64,000 nt of DNA from assembly GCF_932526225.1 (NCBI RefSeq), contig NC_064040.1, forward strand, positions 2,297,501-2,361,500, written 5' to 3'. The notes under the pieces were generated by a model. That model was given only the letters and a program-made list of their open reading frames with translations. It did no database searches and had not been told where the DNA came from. The translations under genes were made by a program, and so were the position numbers. The DNA is from Nematostella vectensis (taxonomy: Eukaryota > Cnidaria > Anthozoa > Actiniaria > Edwardsiidae). Below are positions 46,694 through 60,035 of the stretch, in pieces (position 1 is the first letter of the stretch; the number at the start of each line of letters is the position of its first letter).

Positions 46694-49600
46694 ATATACT
46701 GTAAAAACATGTGAGTAGAAAACAGTCAATAGCCATGGAGTTTTCAGTGTGTTGTACATGTTATACATGTTTTAGGATTTACCTAATTACTTACAGTATT
46801 TTTTTAAATAGAATTTTTTACTTGTATAATTTAGATGAGTAATACATACTTTTTATAGTATGTTGTAGAACTCGTCTCGTTCCTCCTAAATAACAATCAA
46901 AATTATGTTTGTTATTATCTTCGTGCAAAGGAACCTACAGTAGTTTTTTAATCAGATAATTGTTTTTCCTTCAACACTCCCCTGTTATTTCAACAGCTCT
47001 CCCTTGAGTTTGCTTGTCTTAGAAATAGACCTTGTTTGATAAACAAAGACATGTTACCCACTTATTCAATAATAGGTAACAACTGCAATATTGTACTGTA
47101 TGAAAAGAGTGCCCCTCCCCCTTCTAATGTTGACATCAGTAAATCTAGCAAGCTCATTTTGCTAGATGTATGATGTATACCAGGCTTGTATCCTCCAGGT
47201 CCATTTCCATACTCCGTGAAGACTTCTGAAACCATCTTGGATGCCATTACGGAATTGACCCGGAGACCCGGAGAAAAATTCACGAGGGGGAGGGCCAGTC
47301 AACACTCCTCTCCCCAAAGTCAGACGGTTGTTTGGATGGTCTGTTTTTTTTTTTTTTTTCTTATTTTTCCGAAAACTACGCAGGAGTGAGAGGGGTTAAG
47401 CACTACGAAAAAAAAAATTGAATAGAAAAAAAAAAAAAAAAAGAAAAAGAAAAAAGGCCATTGGCATAGGATCGAACCCGACCTGAAAAACAAAACGGAA
47501 ACCATACATACGGATTACCCAATCGGTATGGCAGCACAAGGCTTTTACGGAAGGCTGTAAAGAACCCGAAGGCCCCAAGCACCGATATTTCCGGCGAATA
47601 TGCTGTACAACACTCTTGCAAGGTATTCCGACCCGCGCATTAATGGGGAGGACAATAACCAGGATCCCAGGCCTGTAATACGGTTACGCCACGCACAGCT
47701 CGCTGAGATAGAGGATGAAAAAAATACAGGTCTATTTGGGCGTCTTGAGTCCCTTGGGGGCTCGCTATGTCGGCGCGTGGCATCGTAACGCACGGGCGCA
47801 TTGTCTTTTATCGTGTACAGGACATCAAACAAGCGAAGAAAAAAAAACGTTTTTTTTTTTGGGAACCGTTTTTTTATATCATGCAAAAAGCGAAAATAAA
47901 TAGAAATAAATAAAGTGCGATTTGGCGATTCTGTTTTTCTTTGTAGAGCTTATTAAGCTATTCACCGGCCTAAATATTCATAAAAGAAAATAAAAAATGC
48001 AATGAAGGACGTAAGGGGGAGAGGTTTGTAAAATCGCATAGAATATCGACAAAATCCGCAATACTGTCTACGCTGACTAAGTATAGCTGTATTTCACTTT
48101 AACCCTTTCACTCCTGGGTACTTTTGAGCAACATTGTAAGAAAAACAGACTGAAAACAGAAACCTCCCCCCCTATTTCAAGTCCAACACTACCAGTTAAG
48201 CTAAGCTACCGCTGACCCAAGACGGTATGCCTTGAAGTTTCCAACAATGTACTGCGGTGCCTTTTCTTTGTAGCGACGGCACTGCTACAGCCTGTTGCTT
48301 ACAACAGTTTTGCTTGTAATTTGCTTAAAAATTACAGCTTTTTCACATCTGGAGAGTGCCTTAGGACATCATGAAGTTTTTTTGGGCATAATTAATGCTG
48401 TGCTTATGGATGTTTGCACGCTGAGGTTGATTCAATGGGATAATTCCTTGTCTGGGCTTCACCAAGTGAGGAAGGAATTTTCTGGTGAATGGCCTCATAA
48501 CTCTCCAATGTGGGCCATCTTTGCTACCCAACCTTATTCAAAAATTGTTTTAAGGCTTATTCTGGGTTCCTTGGACCTGGAAATGTTTTGTTTGGCTTCG
48601 GGGCAAAGAGACTTAAAAAAAAAACTGTTATGATTCTGGGGGAGGAGATTGCCCGCCTGTCTGTCAAGGTGTTTCCAAGACTCCCATGATGCAGTGCAGG
48701 CATGCAAAATAGGCTAACAATGGTGACTCGCTTCTAATGGAGGTTCTAGCATTGATTATTGTGACTGATTGCTGTAAAATGGGACCTGACGGAGCGCAAT
48801 AAAGGTATCCATTGGTGACTTGATCTGTGTTTGCTTGTCTCTATTTGTAGTTCGGAATTTTGTGTCTTTTTTGGTAAGGAATGTTTCTAAGTTTAAGCAT
48901 TTTATTACGAATTGGTCAGCAATTAAGGTTGATATTTTGACAAAAGAGTCGATTCTATTACATTGCTAAGATGGGCTTTTGAAGGTCGTCTATGCCTTGG
49001 ATGAATCTATGAGTATCCGGGTCTGGTGATGTTTAGTTTGCATTTTTGACGTTTTGGAGTTGGGCCTATATTTTACAGGCGTCTCAGGGTGTTATGGCAA
49101 TGAAAGACTTAAAGGGACAGCGTCATGGTACTGCGCATGTCAGTGTTTATTGTAGGCTTTTAATCGCCTACAAATAGTTGAACTTTTTAAAAGCTGTCAA
49201 TACCTTGTTAAAATAATATGCAATATTTTATTGAATGCAATATTTTATAGAAACTACGTTTATTGACAGTTTGTGGTCATTTTCTTTGAATTTAAGTCCC
49301 CCACATGTACCAAAAGCTCATAAGTCAGTATTAGAGTTTACTAAATTTCATTGTGTCAGGGTCAGAGAGCTATTGAAAGCACTTACCATGGCACTGCCCC
49401 TTTGAATAGCTGTAAAAAAAAAAAAAAAGGGAAGAGAAAATAGCTGGATGGGGTCTCTGTTGGTTTTGTTTTAGTTTTAGTTTTCTTTTATTATAATTTT
49501 TTCTGGGGTGGGGGAAGGGGGAATTCAGCTTAAAATTGCCTGTGGTCAATTCAACCAACTAAGCAACTAGTACAAAAGATGTTGGTTTTGCAGTCTTTTA

Positions 49601-50028
49601 TTCAATACTTTCAAGGTTATCATGCAATTCTGTAGTTTGACTGGAAATATATACTTTTTTTCTATTCATTTACAGTTCTATATGTACAGTGTGACCATAG
49701 TCATGATTACAATTATTTATAATAATTTTTACCCACTAACAGAAACCAACTTGACTGCAAAAAACTCACTGTAAAGCATAAGATATTAGGCATTTCTTTC
49801 ATGTGGCTGTGAGGTTGACCTGTCAACATCTACAGGGGCCACACTCAACTCGGAATCATAGGGGTCCATAAAAGCAAGGTGTCGCAGAACCTTTTCCTGC
49901 CTTCCTTACTCTCCTTCACCAGGAACACCTGTGCAGCCGACACCCTTAGGTGGATGGGGTGCACAGGTGCTTTGGGTGTGGCCCTGAAGATGGCACAGTG
50001 ACCACAAGATGTACCAGAATGAAATTGT
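46694..50028 (+). repeat. Array unit U15
   Basis: 3335 bases. Alleles 114 A, 960 A, 1150 A, 1860 A; 10-A tract. It matches U12 at every site I compared and has the same length. Confidence 0.97.
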
Positions 50029-53000
50029 ATATACTGTAAAAACATGTGAGTAGAAAACAGTCAATAGCCATGGAGTTTTCAGTGTGTTGTACATGTTATA
50101 CATGTTTTAGGATTTACCTAATTACTTACAGTATTTTTTTAAATAGAATTTTTTACTTGTATAATTTAGATGAGTAATACATACTTTTTATAGTATGTTG
50201 TAGAACTCGTCTCGTTCCTCCTAAATAACAATCAAAATTATGTTTGTTATTATCTTCGTGCAAAGGAACCTACAGTAGTTTTTTAATCAGATAATTGTTT
50301 TTCCTTCAACACTCCCCTGTTATTTCAACAGCTCTCCCTTGAGTTTGCTTGTCTTAGAAATAGACCTTGTTTGATAAACAAAGACATGTTACCCACTTAT
50401 TCAATAATAGGTAACAACTGCAATATTGTACTGTATGAAAAGAGTGCCCCTCCCCTTTCTAATGTTGACATCAGTAAATCTAGCAAGCTCATTTTGCTAG
50501 ATGTATGATGTATACCAGGCTTGTATCCTCCAGGTCCATTTCCATACTCCGTGAAGACTTCTGAAACCATCTTGGATGCCATTACGGAATTGACCCGGAG
50601 ACCCGGAGAAAAATTCACGAGGGGGAGGGCCAGTCAACACTCCTCTCCCCAAAGTCAGACGGTTGTTTGGATGGTCTGTTTTTTTTTTTTTTTTTCTTAT
50701 TTTTCCGAAAACTACGCAGGAGTGAGAGGGGTTAAGCACTACGAAAAAAAAAATTGAATAGAAAAAAAAAAAAAAAAAAGAAAAAGAAAAAAGGCCATTG
50801 GCATAGGATCGAACCCGACCTGAAAAACAAAACGGAAACCATACATACGGATTACCCAATCGGTATGGCAGCACAAGGCTTTTACGGAAGGCTGTAAAGA
50901 ACCCGAAGGCCCCAAGCACCGATATTTCCGGCGAATATGCTGTACAACACTCTTGCAAGGTATTCCGACCCGCGCATTAATGGGGAGGACAATAACCAGG
51001 ATCCCAGGCCTGTAATACGGTTACGCCACGCACAGCTCGCTGAGATAGAGGATGAAAAAAATACAGGTCTATTTGGGCGTCTTGAGTCCCTTGGGGGCTC
51101 GCTATGTCGGCGCGTGGCATCGTAACGCACGGGCGCATTGTCTTTTATCGTGTACAGGACATCAAACAAGCGAAGAAAGAAAAACGTTTTTTTTTTTTGG
51201 GAACCGTTTTTTTATATCATGCAAAAAGCGAAAATAAATAGAAATAAATAAAGTGCGATTTGGCGATTCTGTTTTTCTTTGTAGAGCTTATTAAGCTATT
51301 CACCGGCCTAAATATTCATAAAAGAAAATAAAAAATGCAATGAAGGACGTAAGGGGGAGAGGTTTGTAAAATCGCATAGAATATCGACAAAATCCGCAAT
51401 ACTGTCTACGCTGACTAAGTATAGCTGTATTTCACTTTAACCCTTTCACTCCTGGGTACTTTTGAGCAACATTGTAAGAAAAACAGACTGAAAACAGAAA
51501 CCTCCCCCCCTATTTCAAGTCCAACACTACCAGTTAAGCTAAGCTACCGCTGACCCAAGACGGTATGCCTTGAAGTTTCCAACAATGTACTGCGGTGCCT
51601 TTTCTTTGTAGCGACGGCACTGCTACAGCCTGTTGCTTACAACAGTTTTGCTTGTAATTTGCTTAAAAATTACAGCTTTTTCACATCTGGAGAGTGCCTT
51701 AGGACATCATGAAGTTTTTTTGGGCATAATTAATGCTGTGCTTATGGATGTTTGCACGCTGAGGTTGATTCAATGGGATAATTCCTTGTCTGGGCTTCAC
51801 CAAGTGAGGAAGGAATTTTCTGGTGAATGGCCTCATAACTCTCCAATGTGGGCCATCTTTGCTACCCAACCTTATTCAAAAATTGTTTTCAGGCTTATTC
51901 TGGGTTCCTTGGACCTGGAAATGTTTTGTTTGGCTTCGGGGCAAAGAGACTTAAAAAAAAACTGTTATGATTCTGGGGGAGGAGATTGCCCGCCTGTCTG
52001 TCAAGGTGTTTCCAAGACTCCCATGATGCAGTGCAGGCATGCAAAATAGGCTAACAATGGTGACTCGCTTCTAATGGAGGTTCTAGCATTGATTATTGTG
52101 ACTGATTGCTGTAAAATGGGACCTGACGGAGCGCAATAAAGGTATCCATTGGTGACTTGATCTGTGTTTGCTTGTCTCTATTTGTAGTTCGGAATTTTGT
52201 GTCTTTTTTGGTAAGGAATGTTTCTAAGTTTAAGCATTTTATTACGAATTGGTCAGCAATTAAGGTTGATATTTTGACAAAAGAGTCGATTCTATTACAT
52301 TGCTAAGATGGGCTTTTGAAGGTCGTCTATGCCTTGGATGAATCTATGAGTATCCGGGTCTGGTGATGTTTAGTTTGCATTTTTGACGTTTTGGAGTTGG
52401 GCCTATATTTTACAGGCGTCTCAGGGTGTTATGGCAATGAAAGACTTAAAGGGACAGCGTCATGGTACTGCGCATGTCAGTGTTTATTGTAGGCTTTTAA
52501 TCGCCTACAAATAGTTGAACTTTTTAAAAGCTGTCAATACCTTGTTAAAATAATATGCAATATTTTATTGAATGCAATATTTTATAGAAACTACGTTTAT
52601 TGACAGTTTGTGGTCATTTTCTTTGAATTTAAGTCCCCCACATGTACCAAAAGCTCATAAGTCAGTATTAGAGTTTACTAAATTTCATTGTGTCAGGGTC
52701 AGAGAGCTATTGAAAGCACTTACCATGGCACTGCCCCTTTGAATAGCTGTAAAAAAAAAAAAAAGGGAAGAGAAAATAGCTGGATGGGGTCTCTGTTGGT
52801 TTTGTTTTAGTTTTAGTTTTCTTTTATTATAATTTTTTCTGGGGTGGGGGAAGGGGGAATTCAGCTTAAAATTGCCTGTGGTCAATTCAACCAACTAAGC
52901 AACTAGTACAAAAGATGTTGGTTTTGCAGTCTTTTATTCAATACTTTCAAGGTTATCATGCAATTCTGTAGTTTGACTGGAAATATATACTTTTTTTCTA

Positions 53001-53364
53001 TTCATTTACAGTTCTATATGTACAGTGTGACCATAGTCATGATTACAATTATTTATAATAATTTTTACCCACTAACAGAAACCAACTTGACTGCAAAAAA
53101 CTCACTGTAAAGCATAAGATATTAGGCATTTCTTTCATGTGGCTGTGAGGTTGACCTGTCAACATCTACAGGGGCCACACTCAACTCGGAATCATAGGGG
53201 TCCATAAAAGCAAGGTGTCGCAGAACCTTTTCCTGCCTTCCTTACTCTCCTTCACCAGGAACACCTGTGCAGCCGACACCCTTAGGTGGATGGGGTGCAC
53301 AGGTGCTTTGGGTGTGGCCCTGAAGATGGCACAGTGACCACAAGATGTACCAGAATGAAATTGT
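50029..53364 (+). repeat. Array unit U16
   Basis: 3336 bases. Alleles 114 A, 428 T, 960 A, 1860 C; 9-A tract and one extra T in the T run near 51187. All these marks are shared with the neighbour U17 only, apart from the 9-A tract, which U5 also has. Confidence 0.97.
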
Positions 53365-56300
53365 ATATACTGTAAAAACATGTGAGTAGAAAACAGTCAA
53401 TAGCCATGGAGTTTTCAGTGTGTTGTACATGTTATACATGTTTTAGGATTTACCTAATTACTTACAGTATTTTTTTAAATAGAATTTTTTACTTGTATAA
53501 TTTAGATGAGTAATACATACTTTTTATAGTATGTTGTAGAACTCGTCTCGTTCCTCCTAAATAACAATCAAAATTATGTTTGTTATTATCTTCGTGCAAA
53601 GGAACCTACAGTAGTTTTTTAATCAGATAATTGTTTTTCCTTCAACACTCCCCTGTTATTTCAACAGCTCTCCCTTGAGTTTGCTTGTCTTAGAAATAGA
53701 CCTTGTTTGATAAACAAAGACATGTTACCCACTTATTCAATAATAGGTAACAACTGCAATATTGTACTGTATGAAAAGAGTGCCCCTCCCCTTTCTAATG
53801 TTGACATCAGTAAATCTAGCAAGCTCATTTTGCTAGATGTATGATGTATACCAGGCTTGTATCCTCCAGGTCCATTTCCATACTCCGTGAAGACTTCTGA
53901 AACCATCTTGGATGCCATTACGGAATTGACCCGGAGACCCGGAGAAAAATTCACGAGGGGGAGGGCCAGTCAACACTCCTCTCCCCAAAGTCAGACGGTT
54001 GTTTGGATGGTCTGTTTTTTTTTTTTTTTTTTTCTTATTTTTCCGAAAACTACGCAGGAGTGAGAGGGGTTAAGCACTACGAAAAAAAAAATTGAATAGA
54101 AAAAAAAAAAAAAAAAGAAAAAGAAAAAAGGCCATTGGCATAGGATCGAACCCGACCTGAAAAACAAAACGGAAACCATACATACGGATTACCCAATCGG
54201 TATGGCAGCACAAGGCTTTTACGGAAGGCTGTAAAGAACCCGAAGGCCCCAAGCACCGATATTTCCGGCGAATATGCTGTACAACACTCTTGCAAGGTAT
54301 TCCGACCCGCGCATTAATGGGGAGGACAATAACCAGGATCCCAGGCCTGTAATACGGTTACGCCACGCACAGCTCGCTGAGATAGAGGATGAAAAAAATA
54401 CAGGTCTATTTGGGCGTCTTGAGTCCCTTGGGGGCTCGCTATGTCGGCGCGTGGCATCGTAACGCACGGGCGCATTGTCTTTTATCGTGTACAGGACATC
54501 AAACAAGCGAAGAAAGAAAAACGTTTTTTTTTTTTGGGAACCGTTTTTTTATATCATGCAAAAAGCGAAAATAAATAGAAATAAATAAAGTGCGATTTGG
54601 CGATTCTGTTTTTCTTTGTAGAGCTTATTAAGCTATTCACCGGCCTAAATATTCATAAAAGAAAATAAAAAATGCAATGAAGGACGTAAGGGGGAGAGGT
54701 TTGTAAAATCGCATAGAATATCGACAAAATCCGCAATACTGTCTACGCTGACTAAGTATAGCTGTATTTCACTTTAACCCTTTCACTCCTGGGTACTTTT
54801 GAGCAACATTGTAAGAAAAACAGACTGAAAACAGAAACCTCCCCCCCTATTTCAAGTCCAACACTACCAGTTAAGCTAAGCTACCGCTGACCCAAGACGG
54901 TATGCCTTGAAGTTTCCAACAATGTACTGCGGTGCCTTTTCTTTGTAGCGACGGCACTGCTACAGCCTGTTGCTTACAACAGTTTTGCTTGTAATTTGCT
55001 TAAAAATTACAGCTTTTTCACATCTGGAGAGTGCCTTAGGACATCATGAAGTTTTTTTGGGCATAATTATTGCTGTGCTTATGGATGTTTGCACGCTGAG
55101 GTTGATTCAATGGGATAATTCCTTGTCTGGGCTTCACCAAGTGAGGAAGGAATTTTCTGGTGAATGGCCTCATAACTCTCCAATGTGGGCCATCTTTGCT
55201 ACCCAACCTTATTCAAAAATTGTTTTCAGGCTTATTCTGGGTTCCTTGGACCTGGAAATGTTTTGTTTGGCTTCGGGGCAAAGAGACTTAAAAAAAAACT
55301 GTTATGATTCTGGGGGAGGAGATTGCCCGCCTGTCTGTCAAGGTGTTTCCAAGACTCCCATGATGCAGTGCAGGCATGCAAAATAGGCTAACAATGGTGA
55401 CTCGCTTCTAATGGAGGTTCTAGCATTGATTATTGTGACTGATTGCTGTAAAATGGGACCTGACGGAGCGCAATAAAGGTATCCATTGGTGACTTGATCT
55501 GTGTTTGCTTGTCTCTATTTGTAGTTCGGAATTTTGTGTCTTTTTTGGTAAGGAATGTTTCTAAGTTTAAGCATTTTATTACGAATTGGTCAGCAATTAA
55601 GGTTGATATTTTGACAAAAGAGTCGATTCTATTACATTGCTAAGATGGGCTTTTGAAGGTCGTCTATGCCTTGGATGAATCTATGAGTATCCGGGTCTGG
55701 TGATGTTTAGTTTGCATTTTTGACGTTTTGGAGTTGGGCCTATATTTTACAGGCGTCTCAGGGTGTTATGGCAATGAAAGACTTAAAGGGACAGCGTCAT
55801 GGTACTGCGCATGTCAGTGTTTATTGTAGGCTTTTAATCGCCTACAAATAGTTGAACTTTTTAAAAGCTGTCAATACCTTGTTAAAATAATATGCAATAT
55901 TTTATTGAATGCAATATTTTATAGAAACTACGTTTATTGACAGTTTGTGGTCATTTTCTTTGAATTTAAGTCCCCCACATGTACCAAAAGCTCATAAGTC
56001 AGTATTAGAGTTTACTAAATTTCATTGTGTCAGGGTCAGAGAGCTATTGAAAGCACTTACCATGGCACTGCCCCTTTGAATAGCTGTAAAAAAAAAAAAA
56101 AGGGAAGAGAAAATAGCTGGATGGGGTCTCTGTTGGTTTTGTTTTAGTTTTAGTTTTCTTTTATTATAATTTTTTCTGGGGTGGGGGAAGGGGGAATTCA
56201 GCTTAAAATTGCCTGTGGTCAATTCAACCAACTAAGCAACTAGTACAAAAGATGTTGGTTTTGCAGTCTTTTATTCAATACTTTCAAGGTTATCATGCAA

Positions 56301-56701
56301 TTCTGTAGTTTGACTGGAAATATATACTTTTTTTCTATTCATTTACAGTTCTATATGTACAGTGTGACCATAGTCATGATTACAATTATTTATAATAATT
56401 TTTACCCACTAACAGAAACCAACTTGACTGCAAAAAACTCACTGTAAAGCATAAGATATTAGGCATTTCTTTCATGTGGCTGTGAGGTTGACCTGTCAAC
56501 ATCTACAGGGGCCACACTCAACTCGGAATCATAGGGGTCCATAAAAGCAAGGTGTCGCAGAACCTTTTCCTGCCTTCCTTACTCTCCTTCACCAGGAACA
56601 CCTGTGCAGCCGACACCCTTAGGTGGATGGGGTGCACAGGTGCTTTGGGTGTGGCCCTGAAGATGGCACAGTGACCACAAGATGTACCAGAATGAAATTG
56701 T
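53365..56701 (+). repeat. Array unit U17
   Basis: 3337 bases with the same special alleles as U16 (428 T, 9-A tract, extra T in the T run near 54525). Private change A to T at 55070, which changes an Asn codon to Ile in the plus-strand open frame. Confidence 0.97.
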
Positions 56702-59700
56702 ATATACTGTAAAAACATGTGAGTAGAAAACAGTCAATAGCCATGGAGTTTTCAGTGTGTTGTACATGTTATACATGTTTTAGGATTTACCTAATTACTT
56801 ACAGTATTTTTTTAAATAGAATTTTTTACTTGTATAATTTAGATGAGTAATACATACTTTTTATAGTATGTTGTAGAACTCGTCTCGTTCCTCCTAAATA
56901 ACAATCAAAATTATGTTTGTTATTATCTTCGTGCAAAGGAACCTACAGTAGTTTTTTAATCAGATAATTGTTTTTCCTTCAACACTCCCCTGTTATTTCA
57001 ACAGCTCTCCCTTGAGTTTGCTTGTCTTAGAAATAGACCTTGTTTGATAAACAAAGACATGTTACCCACTTATTCAATAATAGGTAACAACTGCAATATT
57101 GTACTGTATGAAAAGAGTGCCCCTCCCCCTTCTAATGTTGACATCAGTAAATCTAGCAAGCTCATTTTGCTAGATGTATGATGTATACCAGGCTTGTATC
57201 CTCCAGGTCCATTTCCATACTCCGTGAAGACTTCTGAAACCATCTTGGATGCCATTACGGAATTGACCCGGAGACCCGGAGAAAAATTCACGAGGGGGAG
57301 GGCCAGTCAACACTCCTCTCCCCAAAGTCAGACGGTTGTTTGGATGGTCTGTTTTTTTTTTTTTTTTTCTTATTTTTCCGAAAACTACGCAGGAGTGAGA
57401 GGGGTTAAGCACTACGAAAAAAAAAATTGAATAGAAAAAAAAAGAAAAAAAGAAAAAGAAAAAAGGCCATTGGCATAGGATCGAACCCGACCTGAAAAAC
57501 AAAACGGAAACCATACATACGGATTACCCAATCGGTATGGCAGCACAAGGCTTTTACGGAAGGCTGTAAAGAACCCGAAGGCCCCAAGCACCGATATTTC
57601 CGGCGAATATGCTGTACAACACTCTTGCAAGGTATTCCGACCCGCGTATTAATGGGGAGGGCAATAACCAGGATCCCAGGCCTGTAATACGGTTACGCCA
57701 CGCACAGCTCGCTGAGATAGAGGATGAAAAAAATACAGGTCTATTTGGGCGTCTTGAGTCCCTTGGGGGCTCGCTATGTCGGCGCGTGGCATCGTAACGC
57801 ACGGGCGCATTGTCTTTTATCGTGTACAGGACATCAAACAAGCGAAGAAAGAAAAACGTTTTTTTTTTTGGGAACCGTTTTTTTATATCATGCAAAAAGC
57901 GAAAATAAATAGAAATAAATAAAGTGCGATTTGGCGATTCTGTTTTTCTTTGTAGAGCTTATTAAGCTATTCACCGGCCTAAATATTCATAAAAGAAAAT
58001 AAAAAATGCAATGAAGGACGTAAGGGGGAGAGGTTTGTAAAATCGCATAGAATATCGACAAAATCCGCAATACTGTCTACGCTGACTAAGTATAGCTGTA
58101 TTTCACTTTAACCCTTTCACTCCTGGGTACTTTTGAGCAACATTGTAAGAAAAACAGACTGAAAACAGAAACCTCCCCCCCTATTTCAAGTCCAACACTA
58201 CCAGTTAAGCTAAGCTACCGCTGACCCAAGACGGTATGCCTTGAAGTTTCCAACAATGTACTGCGGTGCCTTTTCTTTGTAGCGACGGCACTGCTACAGC
58301 CTGTTGCTTACAACAGTTTTGCTTGTAATTTGCTTAAAAATTACAGCTTTTTCACATCTGGAGAGTGCCTTAGGACATCATGAAGTTTTTTTGGGCATAA
58401 TTAATGCTGTGCTTATGGATGTTTGCACGCTGAGGTTGATTCAATGGGATAATTCCTTGTCTGGGCTTCACCAAGTGAGGAAGGAATTTTCTGGTGAATG
58501 GCCTCATAACTCTCCAATGTGGGCCATCTTTGCTACCCAACCTTATTCAAAAATTGTTTTCAGGCTTATTCTGGGTTCCTTGGACCTGGAAATGTTTTGT
58601 TTGGCTTCGGGGCAAAGAGACTTAAAAAAAAAACTGTTATGATTCTGGGGGAGGAGATTGCCCGCCTGTCTGTCAAGGTGTTTCCAAGACTCCCATGATG
58701 CAGTGCAGGCATGCAAAATAGGCTAACAATGGTGACTCGCTTCTAATGGAGGTTCTAGCATTGATTATTGTGACTGATTGCTGTAAAATGGGACCTGACG
58801 GAGCGCAATAAAGGTATCCATTGGTGACTTGATCTGTGTTTGCTTGTCTCTATTTGTAGTTCGGAATTTTGTGTCTTTTTTGGTAAGGAATGTTTCTAAG
58901 TTTAAGCATTTTATTACGAATTGGTCAGCAATTAAGGTTGATATTTTGACAAAAGAGTCGATTCTATTACATTGCTAAGATGGGCTTTTGAAGGTCGTCT
59001 ATGCCTTGGATGAATCTATGAGTATCCGGGTCTGGTGATGTTTAGTTTGCATTTTTGACGTTTTGGAGTTGGGCCTATATTTTACAGGCGTCTCAGGGTG
59101 TTATGGCAATGAAAGACTTAAAGGGACAGCGTCATGGTACTGCGCATGTCAGTGTTTATTGTAGGCTTTTAATCGCCTACAAATAGTTGAACTTTTTAAA
59201 AGCTGTCAATACCTTGTTAAAATAATATGCAATATTTTATTGAATGCAATATTTTATAGAAACTACGTTTATTGACAGTTTGTGGTCATTTTCTTTGAAT
59301 TTAAGTCCCCCACATGTACCAAAAGCTCATAAGTCAGTATTAGAGTTTACTAAATTTCATTGTGTCAGGGTCAGAGAGCTATTGAAAGCACTTACCATGG
59401 CACTGCCCCTTTGAATAGCTGTAAAAAAAAAAAAAGGGAAGAGAAAATAGCTGGATGGGGTCTCTGTTGGTTTTGTTTTAGTTTTAGTTTTCTTTTATTA
59501 TAATTTTTTCTGGGGTGGGGGAAGGGGGAATTCAGCTTAAAATTGCCTGTGGTCAATTCAACCAACTAAGCAACTAGTACAAAAGATGTTGGTTTTGCAG
59601 TCTTTTATTCAATACTTTCAAGGTTATCATGCAATTCTGTAGTTTGACTGGAAATATATACTTTTTTTCTATTCATTTACAGTTCTATATGTACAGTGTG

Positions 59701-60035
59701 ACCATAGTCATGATTACAATTATTTATAATAATTTTTACCCACTAACAGAAACCAACTTGACTGCAAAAAACTCACTGTAAAGCATAAGATATTAGGCAT
59801 TTCTTTCATGTGGCTGTGAGGTTGACCTGTCAACATCTACAGGGGCCACACTCAACTCGGAATCATAGGGGTCCATAAAAGCAAGGTGTCGCAGAACCTT
59901 TTCCTGCCTTCCTTACTCTCCTTCACCAGGAACACCTGTGCAGCCGACACCCTTAGGTGGATGGGGTGCACAGGTGCTTTGGGTGTGGCCCTGAAGATGG
60001 CACAGTGACCACAAGATGTACCAGAATGAAATTGT
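56702..60035 (+). repeat. Array unit U18
   Basis: 3334 bases. Alleles 114 A, 960 G, 1860 C; 10-A tract. Private changes are C to T at 57647 and a G interrupting the long A run at 57444. Confidence 0.97.
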
